A stretch of 64,000 nucleotides of DNA from Rhodopirellula baltica SH 1 (GCF_000196115.1 NC_005027.1:310001-374000); one strand, 5' to 3'. Positions 7,961-17,887 are shown, counted from the first letter of the stretch. Translations and numbers: made by a program. The notes: generated from the letters alone by a model not told the origin.

Positions 7961-9994
7961 CTACGCGTTGTAGACGACGAATGAGATGTGATCTTTAAAC
8001 GTGGTCGCAGCGTCTAGTAGCAAGACGCCGCCTTCGTCGTTGTAGATCGCCGTTCCTTGCCGAGTGTAAATGGTCTCGTTTGCCTTGAAGAACGATTCGG
8101 AGATATCGATCAGGCCGATACTGGCATTGAATATCGCGCCGCCGTAAACGTTCGCTTGATTGAACATCAAGTTCGTGTCAACGATGTCGGTCGACCCTTC
8201 GTTGTAGATGGCTCCACCTCTGGAAAGACTGACGTTGTTGTTGATGACTGAGTCGACAATCGTGGCTTGCCCGCCAAGGACCGCCAAACCTCCGCCGTTT
8301 CCCCCCGCATTGTTGCCGTCGATGCGACTGCCTAACAGGCTCAAGGAGTTGCCGTCAAAGAAAATCCCGCCTCCCCTTGAGGCGGTGTCGTTGTCGGTGA
8401 ATTTTGTGTCGGTGATTTCGGCGATCGATCCACCCAGAATACTGGCTCCGCCTCCATCGCCATACACCACGGTGTTTCGGACAAAGCGACTGTCTTCAAT
8501 TCTTAGCGAACTGTCGTAGCTGAAGAGTCCGCCACCGGCGTAAAACGTTGAGTTTTCAGCGATCACACTGTCAGTGATTTCGACAATAGAATAATTTTCG
8601 ATGTAGAAACCACCTCCTCCGCTTTGCGAAGTGTTGTTTGCAATACTGGAATCGTCGATTATGGCAAAACTGTTGTTGATTATGATTCCGCCGGCATTGT
8701 TGGGAGCTTCATTGTTGGCAACTCTGCTATCGGTCATCTGGAGAGCCGAGTCCCCAAGGATAGCTAGTCCGCCTCCATTAGATTCCCAAACGGAGTTGTC
8801 CAGGATTCGGCTGTCATCGATGCTGATACCGACAGCGTAGACGAAGATCGCGCCACCGATGTATCGCGTCCGATTGGATTTAATGACAGTGTCTTGAATA
8901 TCGATCGTCGCCAGATCATCTGCGTAGATGCCTCCGCCGGCACTGCCGGACTCGTTCTCATTGACTCGGCTGTCATTGATTGCCAGGCTGCTACTTTTCA
9001 CGTAGACCGCACCGCCATCAACCGCTGAAGTGTTGTTGGACAGGTTGCTGTCGACAATCGATCCGGCGCTTTGACCGAGCAATGAGATCGCTCCACCATC
9101 GCCTTCGATAGATTCGTTTCCGGTCAGGGCTGATTCGACGACCGAGAGATCGCTTTCAAACACGAAGACTCCGCCGCCCGCATACCTGGCTGTATTGTCA
9201 ATGATTCTTGAATCAACGATTGACACATCCGAAGCTCGTTCAGCATAGACTCCTCCGCCACCACTGCCGGCAACGTTGTCTTTGATCAGAGAGTTGTCGA
9301 TCGACAGCAGGGCATCCTCGACGAAGATTGCCCCTGCATTGGATCCTGCGGAATTATTTTTCAACGTTGAATCAACCACGTTGACTGATGATTGAGGAAT
9401 CGTTCGGATTGCCCCGCCATCCCCCTGTGTCACCTCATTGTCTTTTAGGACCGAATCTCTGACTGTGAGAGTACCAGTGTTGAATATTGCACCGCCGGCA
9501 TAGACAGCGGAGTTGTCAGTCAAGATTGAATCCAGAATCTCCAAGTTGCCTTGGTTGAACACCGCACCACCGATTTCAGCAGATCCGCCGGTCAGCTTGA
9601 ATCCTTGGACGGAAGCGTGCGAGTCCGCAGACACATCGATTGCACGCTTGTCTAGACCGACTGCTTGACTGGCATCGAGAGTGGCCGTGCCATTGAGGCT
9701 TTGGATCAGGAGATGACCGCTAGTATCGTTGATACGCAACGGAGAATTCAGCAAGTATCGACCTGAAGGAACACTGATAGTGTCATCGCCTGCGGTGTTC
9801 GCGGCGACAACGATTGCCTCGCGAATGCTGGTGAGTCCATCATTTGGATCAATGCTGTCGTTGAAAGTATCGACCACAACAGCAAGCAGCCTTCTGTCTT
9901 CCATCGTCTCTAGCTGCAGTTTGCGACGTCGCTTGCTGATCTGCTTTTTGCTTCGAGCGCTGAAACGTCGCTTGATCATCTCTGAAATCTGCAT
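7961..9994 (-). CDS. Right-handed beta-helix (Pmp-like) surface protein with planctomycete N-terminal export-type motif
   Basis: About 677 aa from ATG 9994; the frame stays open to 10072, so the start is uncertain. The N-terminus is very basic (MIKRRFSARSKKQISKRRRK) and runs into LQLETMEDRRLLA, the LEPR-x-LL-type motif planctomycetes place at the head of large exported proteins. Then DTFNDSIDPNDGLTSIREAI, as in CSLREAI-type domains, opens a long array of roughly 25-residue repeats (GGAIF or GGGVY, then a Val/Ile-Asp-Ser step). These build a parallel beta-helix like chlamydial Pmp proteins. Likely role: cell-surface adhesin or polysaccharide-interacting protein. No anchor domain was recognised at the C-terminus. 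Confidence 0.8.
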   Translation of the reverse strand: MQISEMIKRRFSARSKKQISKRRRKLQLETMEDRRLLAVVVDTFNDSIDPNDGLTSIREAIVVAANTAGDDTISVPSGRYLLNSPLRINDTSGHLLIQSLNGTATLDASQAVGLDKRAIDVSADSHASVQGFKLTGGSAEIGGAVFNQGNLEILDSILTDNSAVYAGGAIFNTGTLTVRDSVLKDNEVTQGDGGAIRTIPQSSVNVVDSTLKNNSAGSNAGAIFVEDALLSIDNSLIKDNVAGSGGGGVYAERASDVSIVDSRIIDNTARYAGGGVFVFESDLSVVESALTGNESIEGDGGAISLLGQSAGSIVDSNLSNNTSAVDGGAVYVKSSSLAINDSRVNENESGSAGGGIYADDLATIDIQDTVIKSNRTRYIGGAIFVYAVGISIDDSRILDNSVWESNGGGLAILGDSALQMTDSRVANNEAPNNAGGIIINNSFAIIDDSSIANNTSQSGGGGFYIENYSIVEITDSVIAENSTFYAGGGLFSYDSSLRIEDSRFVRNTVVYGDGGGASILGGSIAEITDTKFTDNDTASRGGGIFFDGNSLSLLGSRIDGNNAGGNGGGLAVLGGQATIVDSVINNNVSLSRGGAIYNEGSTDIVDTNLMFNQANVYGGAIFNASIGLIDISESFFKANETIYTRQGTAIYNDEGGVLLLDAATTFKDHISFVVYNA

Positions 9995-10404
9995 GTGAAT
10001 CCGATCTTGTGCAAAGAGGGGTGTGGGGACAACCATCCGGACGAACCTACCGGGCTCAGTTTCACAAGTCAAACAAATCTGTTCGTTATGAACACAGGTC
10101 GTTCTAGGTCAGCAACAGACACCTGACGAACCTGTTTGAAGTGAGCAAACCAATGCTCGAAGAAGTAACAAACCGGTTGTCGATGCCTAGATTCCACCGA
10201 ATGACGAATCGAATGCGGCGATTTCAACAAAGCGAGTCTCGCTTCGCATCGTCCAATCGCTTGCCCGTCGGCCTTTCAGATTTCTTCTGAAAAACCGTGA
10301 GAGGATCCACGTGGTCTTCTCGCAGGTTCGTCTGTTCCGGCCTTTCGCTGATTGCGAATTGGGCGCTACATCGCATCAGCCCCTGGCTGTGAAAAGACGA
10401 TCCC
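9995..10404. other. Divergent intergenic region
   Basis: 410 bases between the beta-helix gene (-) and the decayed gene at 10405 (+); the first 78 could be coding if the beta-helix gene starts at 10072. No terminator, repeat or clear promoter was recognised. Confidence 0.4.
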
Positions 10405-10787
10405 ATGACGAACTGCATCGAAACAAAGCTGCGTAGCACGCCAACAAACAAAAAGAATCGCCGCGGCAAGAAGAACCGACGTCGCGAACGCGTGCTCTCG
10501 ATGGAGACGCTGCAATCTCGCGGATCGATGGTGGCGAATGTCTGGATTGGATCTGCGATTCACGAATGGAAAGTATTTGGGAAGATGCACTCGGGGTCGA
10601 ATGTTTTGACTTGGCCCCGAATGATCTAAATGCGGTGCCTCCGTTTGATTCAGACAACCGGATCAGTCTGCACGTCGAACTGGAAGGACAAACCGAGATC
10701 GCCGGTCAAACCGTCGTTGTCTTTGGCGCGGTCGAGGTCACCGAATCGGGAGTCGATCTGCATGTCGCAGGTTCAATGAACTCCTAG
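10405..10787 (+). pseudogene. Remnant of a small exported protein gene, frameshifted after the export-type motif
   Basis: The frame from ATG 10405 encodes a basic run (NKKNRRGKKNRRRERV) and LSMETLQSRGSMVAN, which parallels the LEPR-type motifs at the heads of the proteins at 7961-9994 and 33157-35523. This frame ends at 10629 in out-of-character sequence. A second frame, open across the same stretch and continuing to 10787, encodes RIDGGECLDW and then a beta-rich tail (NRISLHVELEGQTEIAGQTV). One indel near 10530-10560 would join them into a protein of about 125 aa. This is therefore read as a decayed or frameshifted gene. A genuine short peptide or an error in the sequence are alternatives. 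Confidence 0.4.
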
Positions 10788-11206
10788 TCGGATGCGTTTG
10801 GAATCGACAGCTTTCGCTGAACATTCGCTCCAATGGCGCAGCCGTACGAAAGCCCTGGGTTACGGCTTCGTCCCGGTTTTCCGACGGAAGCGTGAGGTTT
10901 GCCCAAAACGGTTCCGATGCCGAAAGACTGCTGCCAACCTGTTTTGCATCCGAGAAAACCAGGCGTGGGGCGATCGAAGCAGTCGCACGCAAAGGAAAAC
11001 GGATTCCCGCGAGGCGAGGACAAGGGGTGACGCCGCCCCTTTCCGGGTGCGTTCGGCTCGCTGATCGAGTACGATGGACCGCGAACTTTTGGTCGTGCCA
11101 GCGGTCACTCGCTTGCCCGAAAACCGGCGAGCAGAATGCATCCGGCGACTCCCCGGCCATTCCCGTTCTCGTCCCATCCTTTTGGATCCTTCCCAAGAGA
11201 ACTCCT
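10788..11206. other. Gene-poor stretch upstream of the GH99-like fusion gene
   Basis: 419 bases of GC-rich sequence. Several overlapping frames are open on both strands but none looks like a protein. The frame of the downstream gene is open from GTG 10892, giving an Arg/Cys-rich extension that lacks domain character, so it is treated as non-coding here. Confidence 0.4.
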
Positions 11207-14200
11207 TTGCTTCGTCCCGCCATTGTCGTTGCCGCCGCGTTGATATTCGGGTTCGTCGATCCCGTGTTGGGGGACGATTCTCCGGACCAATCCGAACGGA
11301 TCGAAGCGGTCGATTGCAGCACGCTGACCGGCAAGGTGATGTGCGGCTACCAAGGCTGGTTCAACTGCGAGGGAGACGGCGCCGGACTTGGTTGGCGACA
11401 TTGGGGACGCGACTCGAAAAAGCCACTTGGTCCAGGCAATGTCACGGTCGACCTTTGGCCGGACATGTCGGAGTACTCACCGGGAGAACGCTTTGCCACC
11501 GAGTTCCAGCATTCCGACGGCAGCGTCGCTGAAGTGTTCAGCAGCGCCAACGAACAAACCGTTCGCCGTCACTTTCAATGGATGCGTGAGTACGGAATCG
11601 ATGGTGCCTTTGTCCAACGCTTTGCGACTTCGCTGAGATCTCCTGCCAGTCTCGCGAATCGAACCGCGATTTTGAATCACTGTCGTCGCGGCTCCGAAGA
11701 GAACGGGCGAGCCTTCGCGGTGATGTATGACTTGTCGGGGCTTCGAGAAGGAGAACTCGACGTCGTTCAACAAGACTGGACTCGTCTGGTCAACGAAGAA
11801 GCAATCACCAGCAGCGACGCATACCTGCATCACAACGGCATGCCCCTCGTCGCGATTTGGGGTGTCGGGTTCGCCGAACGGCACCAGCCCGGTGCATACA
11901 CGCTGGATGATTGCAAAGCATTGATCGCTCAACTGAAACGAGCCGGTTGCAGCATCATGCTGGGTATCCCGACCGGCTGGCGAGAACTCAACCGAGACTG
12001 CGTGACCGATCCGGCGGTCCGATCAATCTTTGAAATGGCGGATGTGATCAGCCCATGGACGCCTGGACGCTATCGCAATCCAGAGCAAGCCCAGCGACAC
12101 GGCGAGCAGACTTGGCAACCTGATCAACAAGAGTGCGGTGCCAACGGACAAGGTTACTTGCCCGTCGTCTTCCCCGGTTTCAGCTGGTTCAATCTTCGCA
12201 ACGGAGACGCACCCCTGGATGACATCCCGCGACTGAAAGGCCAATTCCTTTGGTCGCAAATCATCGCGGCGAAGAAGGCCGGTGCAGAAATGCTGTACGT
12301 TGCAATGTTTGACGAAGTTGATGAAGCCACCGCCATCTTCAAGTGCACCAACAATCCACCGCGAGGACGCGACGCAAAATTCGTGACCTACGAAGGCTTG
12401 CCCAGCGATCACTATCTCAAGATCGTCGGCCGAGCGGCTCAGTTGTTGCGCGGCGAAGTCGCATCCACCGAGACATTGCCCAGCGAGTGGCTGACGACTC
12501 AGGTCAGCACATCTGGAACTGCCGAGGCTGAGAACGATCCTGTTCAACCACCCCCGCCGCCAGCGAACCAAGTCATTTCAGACGATCTTCCCGCGATTCG
12601 CAAATTTGTTTCCGGTCAATGTCTCGATTGTCACACCGGAAGCGACGCCGAAGCGGGATTGGATTTGCAGGCGTTTGATTTCAACGCCGATCAGTTTGCA
12701 CAACCTGACTTCGCGACAGCCGAGTGGGAAAAGATTCTGCGACGAGTCAACACACGTCAGATGCCGCCGCCCGATTACGGCCAGCCCGATGAAGCGACCT
12801 ACTCTCGAGTCACAGCCGCGTTGGTTTCGGTCCTCGATCATCACGCCCAGCAGTTCCCACGCCCCGGCCGAGTGGGTGCGATGCGGCGGATGACTCGCGT
12901 GGAATATCAATACGCGATCCGTGATTTGTTGGCGGTGACCATCGATGCATCAGACTACCTTCCCAAGGATGAGTCCAGTCACGGGTTTGACAACATCACC
13001 GTCGAGGAACTCTCACCGACTCACCTGAACCGTTACGTGTCGGCCGCACAAAAGATCGCTCGCGTGGCCATCGGAGGTTTAGGAAACGGTCCCGCGGGAG
13101 TGACGATTCGCCTACCAGCCGACCGTTCGCAAGAAAAACATGTGGAAGGCTTGCCATTTGGAACCCGCGGCGGCGTGTTGTTCGATCAGCACTTCCCGCA
13201 AACGGGTGAGTACGAAATCGAATTGAAATTGACTCGCGACCGAGACGAACAAGTCGAGGGTTTGCACCGCGAACACGAAATTGACGTGCTGGTCGATCGT
13301 GCTCGAGTGCACCAGTTCAAGGTGTTTCCACCAAAAAAGACTGGCAAGTACGGCGGTCCCGACTACACGCATTCGGATTCCCATTTGAAACAGCGTTTGC
13401 ACTTCGATGCCGGTCGCCATTCGATTGGCGTCACCTTCCCGAAAACTTTCTCGTCGCTGACCGAGGGCAAACGACAGCCATTCGATGCCAACTTCAATCG
13501 GCACCGGCATCCACGATTGACGCCGGCGATCTATCAAGTGTCGATCGTGGGACCATTCGTTCCGGAAGGTCCCGGCAACACAACCAGTCGCCAAGCAATC
13601 TTCGGCGAGCACTGGTCGGGCGAAAACGCGAACCGGGACGACGCCCAGACGATCCTTGAGCGTTTGGCTCGACGAGCGTATCGCCGCTCAGTCACTGACG
13701 ACGAACTCGATTTGCTGATGAATTTCTTTGATGAAGGTTTCTCATCCGGCAACTTCGACGAGGGCATCGAGTCCGCTCTCACCGCGTTGCTCGTCAATCC
13801 AAATTTCCTATTCCGGATTGAATCCGTCGATCCAAATGCCGTTGCGTCACCAGAAACAAATGTCGTTGCGGTCAATGACCATGAACTGGCGTCTCGATTG
13901 GCATCGTTCTTGTGGAGCAGTTTGCCCGACGACGAATTATTGGACCTCGCCGACGCCAAGCAATTGCGAAACGATGATGTGCTGGCCGGGCAAGTCGCAC
14001 GAATGTTAGTCGACCCACGTGCAAATTCACTCGTCACAAACTTCGCCTCGCAGTGGTTGCAATTACGCAACCTGGATTCGATCACGCCCGACCTGCGATT
14101 GTTCCCGGACTTCGACGACAACCTTCGCCAATCCTTTCAACGCGAAACTCAGTTGTTGTTTCAGGATGTTCTGACGAACGATCGAAGCGTTACGGATTTG

Positions 14201-14914
14201 ATCGCCTCGCAAGACACTTTTTTGAACGAACGTTTGGCCACGCACTACGGGATCCGAGGCGTCACCGGCAGCCATTTCCGCCGCGTCAAAGTTTCACCCG
14301 AGTCGCACCGCGGTGGCATCTTGCGGCACGGCAGCATTTTAATGGTCACCTCGTACGCCACTCGAACGTCGCCGACCATTCGCGGCAACTGGGTGATGGA
14401 AAACATCTTCGGAACACCGGCCCCTCCACCACCGCCGAACGTCCCCAATTTGAAAGAAAAAGACACGCTCGCGGCGATGACGGTTCGCGAACGCCTGGCG
14501 ATGCACCGAGCCAATCCGACTTGTGCGAGTTGCCATGACTTGATCGATCCGCTTGGCTTCGCTCTCGAAAACTTTGACGCGGTCGGGCGTTGGCGACAAT
14601 TTGAAGGCACGCTGGATGTCGATTCGTCGGGGCAACTCCCCGATGGCACCGAGTTGCAGTCGGTCGATGAACTGGAAGCCGGCATCGTGGCGCGACCGGA
14701 CATCTTCGCTCAAACCGTTGCCGAAAAACTGATGACCTACGCACTTGGGCGAGCCGTCGAGCCACACGACGGACCGGCAATTCGCCGCATCGTTCGCGGT
14801 GCGTCGCAGTCCAACTACACGCTGGCTTCTCTGATCAATGGCATCGTTCTGAGCGAGCCGTTTCGGTACCGAGAAACCTCGTCTGAATCGAACAACACTC
14901 AATCATCCCGATGA
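11207..14914 (+). CDS. GH99/GH71-like domain fused to planctomycete cytochrome-type DUF1587-1595-1592-1588-1585 module
   Basis: About 1235 aa if started at TTG 11207, which puts a clean signal peptide (LRPAIVVAAALIFGF) at the N-terminus; GTG 10892 is the alternative. The first ~400 residues resemble GH99/GH71-like glycosidases: MCGYQGWFNCEGDG at the start, GIDGAFVQRF, and YVAMFDEVDEATAIFK, which matches the acidic active-site region of GH99. After a proline linker (PPPPP) comes the planctomycete module: CLDCH heme-type motif, MRRMTRVEYQYAIRDLL (DUF1587), RRAYRRSVTDDELD (DUF1595), ALLVNPNFLFRIE (DUF1592), GSILMVTSYATRTSPTIRGN (DUF1588), CASCH and LMTYALGRAVEP (DUF1585). The DUF1552 partner follows 35 bases downstream. 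It is likely envelope-located; activity is untested. Confidence 0.8.
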   Translation: MLRPAIVVAAALIFGFVDPVLGDDSPDQSERIEAVDCSTLTGKVMCGYQGWFNCEGDGAGLGWRHWGRDSKKPLGPGNVTVDLWPDMSEYSPGERFATEFQHSDGSVAEVFSSANEQTVRRHFQWMREYGIDGAFVQRFATSLRSPASLANRTAILNHCRRGSEENGRAFAVMYDLSGLREGELDVVQQDWTRLVNEEAITSSDAYLHHNGMPLVAIWGVGFAERHQPGAYTLDDCKALIAQLKRAGCSIMLGIPTGWRELNRDCVTDPAVRSIFEMADVISPWTPGRYRNPEQAQRHGEQTWQPDQQECGANGQGYLPVVFPGFSWFNLRNGDAPLDDIPRLKGQFLWSQIIAAKKAGAEMLYVAMFDEVDEATAIFKCTNNPPRGRDAKFVTYEGLPSDHYLKIVGRAAQLLRGEVASTETLPSEWLTTQVSTSGTAEAENDPVQPPPPPANQVISDDLPAIRKFVSGQCLDCHTGSDAEAGLDLQAFDFNADQFAQPDFATAEWEKILRRVNTRQMPPPDYGQPDEATYSRVTAALVSVLDHHAQQFPRPGRVGAMRRMTRVEYQYAIRDLLAVTIDASDYLPKDESSHGFDNITVEELSPTHLNRYVSAAQKIARVAIGGLGNGPAGVTIRLPADRSQEKHVEGLPFGTRGGVLFDQHFPQTGEYEIELKLTRDRDEQVEGLHREHEIDVLVDRARVHQFKVFPPKKTGKYGGPDYTHSDSHLKQRLHFDAGRHSIGVTFPKTFSSLTEGKRQPFDANFNRHRHPRLTPAIYQVSIVGPFVPEGPGNTTSRQAIFGEHWSGENANRDDAQTILERLARRAYRRSVTDDELDLLMNFFDEGFSSGNFDEGIESALTALLVNPNFLFRIESVDPNAVASPETNVVAVNDHELASRLASFLWSSLPDDELLDLADAKQLRNDDVLAGQVARMLVDPRANSLVTNFASQWLQLRNLDSITPDLRLFPDFDDNLRQSFQRETQLLFQDVLTNDRSVTDLIASQDTFLNERLATHYGIRGVTGSHFRRVKVSPESHRGGILRHGSILMVTSYATRTSPTIRGNWVMENIFGTPAPPPPPNVPNLKEKDTLAAMTVRERLAMHRANPTCASCHDLIDPLGFALENFDAVGRWRQFEGTLDVDSSGQLPDGTELQSVDELEAGIVARPDIFAQTVAEKLMTYALGRAVEPHDGPAIRRIVRGASQSNYTLASLINGIVLSEPFRYRETSSESNNTQSSR

Positions 14915-14949
14915 TCCGTCACGCTGCCCACATCTAAACTGGAAGCACG

Positions 14950-16290
14950 ATGAAACGATCCCATCTCTCTCGCCGAACCTTGCTTCGCGGCACCGGTGCC
15001 GCCGTCGCGTTGCCATTGCTCGACGCGATGATTCCGGCCATGACCGCATCCGCGGCGACCGCGGCCGCGCCGAGCCGGTTGAAACGCATTGGATACATCT
15101 ACATTCCAATGGGTTACAACCCGGCTGAGTGGACACCCGAGGGCGAAACGCTCGACGAATTGCCGTCCAGCTTGTCACCGTTGGAAGAGGTGAAGGATCA
15201 CTTGACCGTGATCTCCAACACCGATTTGCAAAACGCTTACCCCGGTTCACATGCGACATCGAACTCTGCGTTTTTGAGTGCCGCTCGAGCCAAGCGAACC
15301 GAGAGCAGCGATTACTACAACGGAACGACGGTCGATCAAGTCGCGGCTCGTAAGATCGGTGCGACCACTCAGTTGCCTTCGCTGGAACTGTCGATGGACC
15401 TGTTGTCCACGGTCGGGCAGTGCGACAACGGTTACGCGTGTGTGTACCAGAACAGTTTGTCCTGGGCTTCTCCGACGCAGCCGTTGCCATCCGAAGCCCA
15501 TCCGCGAATTGTGTTTGAAAGCTTGTTCGGGGAAGGCGGGACGCCCGAGCAACGGCGAGCCGCGATGCAGAAACGAGCCAGCTTGCTGGATTCGATCAAC
15601 TTGGAAATCAAGCGGATCAAGAATCGTGTGGGTGCCTCGGATCGCAACAAGATCGATGGTTACCTGGAAAGCATTCGCGAAGTCGAACGCCGGATCCAAT
15701 TGGCGGAACAAAACAGTCACGAAAATCCGCTGCCCGACCTGGATCGTCCCGTTGGTGTCCCCACCGCGTACGCCGATCACGCGAAGCTGATGTTCGATCT
15801 GCAGTTGCTCGCCTTCCAAGGCGATATCACGCGAGTCGTTTCGTTCCAGTTGGCTCGCGAAGCCAGCACTCGAACGTATCCGGAGATCGGTGTTCCTGAT
15901 CCTCACCACCCTGTGACGCACCACGGTCGCGATCCGGAAAAACTGGCCAAGGTCGCCAAGATCAACCAGTTCCATGTTTCGCTGTTTGCGGACTTCCTGA
16001 AACGGATGAATGAAGTCCCCGAAGGCGACGGGACATTGCTCGATCATTCGCTCTACATGTACGGCAGCGGCATGGGCGATCCGGATGCTCACGACCACAG
16101 CAATCTGCCAATCTTGGTGGCTGGTGGTGCAGCCGAAAACATGCGTGGCAATCGTCACCTTCGGTTCAAAGACCCTGAGCCATTGTCGAACCTTCACCTG
16201 ACGTTGCTCAACAAAGTCGGTGTGCCGTTGGAATCGTTCGCGGACAGCACCGGAACGGTCGAGGACCTCTTTGATCCGGTGACACTGTGA
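14950..16290 (+). CDS. DUF1552 protein with a Tat-type signal
   Basis: 446 aa starting at ATG 14950 behind GGAAGC. The N-terminus SRRTLLRGTGAAVALPLLDA is a twin-arginine-type export signal, as is usual for this family. The body shows DUF1552 hallmarks: RIGYIYIPMGYNPAEWTPEG, SHATSNSAFLSAARA, LYMYGSGMGDPDAHDHSNLP. DUF1552 genes almost always sit beside DUF1592-type cytochrome genes in planctomycetes, as here. The biochemical role is unknown, perhaps an alkaline-phosphatase-superfamily relative in the envelope. Its stop overlaps the start of the ankyrin gene by four bases, suggesting coupled translation. Confidence 0.85.
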   Translation: MKRSHLSRRTLLRGTGAAVALPLLDAMIPAMTASAATAAAPSRLKRIGYIYIPMGYNPAEWTPEGETLDELPSSLSPLEEVKDHLTVISNTDLQNAYPGSHATSNSAFLSAARAKRTESSDYYNGTTVDQVAARKIGATTQLPSLELSMDLLSTVGQCDNGYACVYQNSLSWASPTQPLPSEAHPRIVFESLFGEGGTPEQRRAAMQKRASLLDSINLEIKRIKNRVGASDRNKIDGYLESIREVERRIQLAEQNSHENPLPDLDRPVGVPTAYADHAKLMFDLQLLAFQGDITRVVSFQLAREASTRTYPEIGVPDPHHPVTHHGRDPEKLAKVAKINQFHVSLFADFLKRMNEVPEGDGTLLDHSLYMYGSGMGDPDAHDHSNLPILVAGGAAENMRGNRHLRFKDPEPLSNLHLTLLNKVGVPLESFADSTGTVEDLFDPVTL

Positions 16291-17777
16291 GGTTGAGAAT
16301 GTTCATGGCGGTTGTTGGATCGCTACTGGTTTGTCTTTGCGTTGTCGCGGCTGAGCCATCCGATCGGAATTCGACCAATGAGCGTGGCGTCGCTCCATCG
16401 GCATCCGATCACGCGTGGGTTTCCGCAGCGGAACAGCAACGTTGGGATTTGGTTCGCGAATCGCTGGCTGGCGATCGGGTGAACGTTGACGCGTCTCAGC
16501 CCGACGGAATGACCGCTTTGCACTGGGCGGCCTACCACAATCATTCCCGCACGATCACGGCCTTGGTCGCTGCCGGGGCGGAGGTGGATGCCGAAACACT
16601 GTATCAGGTCACACCGCTCAGCCTGGCGTGCGAGTATGGCAACCTCAGAGCGGTCCGAGCCTTGTTGGACGCCGGCGCCGATGCGAACGCGGCCCGACGC
16701 GGCGGCGAATCTCCGTTGATGTTGGCCGCGCGACAAGGCAACGCGAACGTTGTCGGTTCGCTTATCAAAGCCGGCGCCGACATGGAAGACAAAGAAGCCC
16801 GCGGGCAAACCGCACTGATGTGGGCATCCGCGGCCGGCAACCTGGATGCCGTCGATGCCTTGATCGAAGCGGGATGCAACGTTGACACGACACTGCAACA
16901 GTCCGGGCTGTCAGCGCTCATGTTCGCGGCTCGACACGGCCAATCGGCGGTGGTGATGCGTTTGCTCGATGCGGGGCTGGACGTCAACACGGTGGCGAAA
17001 CCCAAACGCAGCGGCGGCCGAAACCCGCGGTCTGGAATGTCGGCGATGATGTTCGCGATTGAAAGCGGACACCTTCAGTTGGCTTGCGATTTGGTCCGTC
17101 GCGGTGCCGATCCAAACGACCAACGCAGCGGCTACGCTCCTTTGCACGCGATCACCTGGGTTCGCAAAACGGAATTGGGTGACAACCCGGAAGGCGACCC
17201 GGCACCGCGCATCACGGGATCCATTCACAGTTTGGACTTTGTCCGCCAAATGGTGGAAATGGGGGCCGACGTGAATCTGCAACTGAACAACGGTAAGTCA
17301 CGCGGCCAACGCCTCAACCCCAAAGGCGCCACGCCGTTCTTCTTGGCCTCTCGCGGTGCTGACATTGAACTGATGACTCTGTTGCTGGAACTCGGATCCG
17401 ACCCCACCATCCCCAATGACGACGGGACCACCGCGTTGATGGCTGCAGCAGGCGTCGGGGTGATCGCGGTTGGTGAAGAACCGGGCACGCCCGAAGAAGT
17501 GGACCGCGCGATTGAGATGTTGGTTGATCTAGAAATCGACCCCAACGTCGTGGATCGCAACCGAGAAACAGCGATGCACGGTGCCGCGTTGCGAACGTTT
17601 CCTACCGCGGTGCGAAAGCTGACCTCGGTCGGTGCACGTCCAGAAATTTGGAACCACAAGAACAAACGTGGTTGGACACCGCTGGACATCGCCGGTGGCA
17701 AACGTCCCGGCAGCGTCAAACCATCACCGCCGACAATCGAAGCTTTGAAAGAAGCGATTGAAGCTTCTAGCTTCTAG
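16287..17777 (+). CDS. Exported ankyrin-repeat protein
   Basis: 496 aa from GTG 16287 overlapping the preceding stop (GTGA); ATG 16299 is the alternative start. A signal peptide (MFMAVVGSLLVCLCVVAAEP) is followed by at least eight ankyrin repeats, e.g. GMTALHWAAYHNHSRTITAL, GESPLMLAARQGNANVVGSL, GQTALMWASAAGNLDAVDAL. They probably form a protein-interaction surface in the periplasm or envelope, serving the cytochrome/DUF1552 pair in the same operon (inference). The last codons (Ser-Ser-Phe-stop) are made by the heptamer repeat that begins at 17762, so the C-terminus has been set by repeat insertion or expansion. Confidence 0.85.
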   Translation: MRLRMFMAVVGSLLVCLCVVAAEPSDRNSTNERGVAPSASDHAWVSAAEQQRWDLVRESLAGDRVNVDASQPDGMTALHWAAYHNHSRTITALVAAGAEVDAETLYQVTPLSLACEYGNLRAVRALLDAGADANAARRGGESPLMLAARQGNANVVGSLIKAGADMEDKEARGQTALMWASAAGNLDAVDALIEAGCNVDTTLQQSGLSALMFAARHGQSAVVMRLLDAGLDVNTVAKPKRSGGRNPRSGMSAMMFAIESGHLQLACDLVRRGADPNDQRSGYAPLHAITWVRKTELGDNPEGDPAPRITGSIHSLDFVRQMVEMGADVNLQLNNGKSRGQRLNPKGATPFFLASRGADIELMTLLLELGSDPTIPNDDGTTALMAAAGVGVIAVGEEPGTPEEVDRAIEMLVDLEIDPNVVDRNRETAMHGAALRTFPTAVRKLTSVGARPEIWNHKNKRGWTPLDIAGGKRPGSVKPSPPTIEALKEAIEASSF

Positions 17778-17887
17778 CTTCTAGCTTCTAGCTTCTAGCT
17801 TCTAGCTTCTAGCTTCTAGCTTCTCGCCTCTCGCCTCTCGCCTCTCGCCTCTCGCCTCTCGCCTCTCGCCTCTCGCCTCTCGCCTCT
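17762..17887 (+). repeat. Two-block heptanucleotide tandem repeat (9 x AGCTTCT, then 9 x CGCCTCT)
   Basis: Nine perfect copies of AGCTTCT at 17762-17824 are followed without interruption by nine perfect copies of CGCCTCT at 17825-17887 and a degenerate tenth at 17888-17894. The two units differ at positions 1, 3 and 4 of 7. The array starts inside the ankyrin gene, supplies its stop codon, and ends 14 bases before the sulfatase start at 17902. Confidence 0.97.

Noticed and set aside
10892..11206. Long 5' extension of the GH99-like fusion gene from GTG 10892
   Set aside because: The extension is Arg/Cys-rich, lacks domain character and would bury the signal peptide that begins near TTG 11207.
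15247..16197. 316-aa open frame on the minus strand
   Set aside because: It is antisense to the DUF1552 gene, which has clear domain motifs; this and similar long antisense frames (19148-20221, 42118-42966, 57166-58089, 59169-60077) arise from codon bias and show no domain features.
17762..17887. CRISPR-like array
   Set aside because: The units are 7 bases with no spacers, so this is a tandem repeat.
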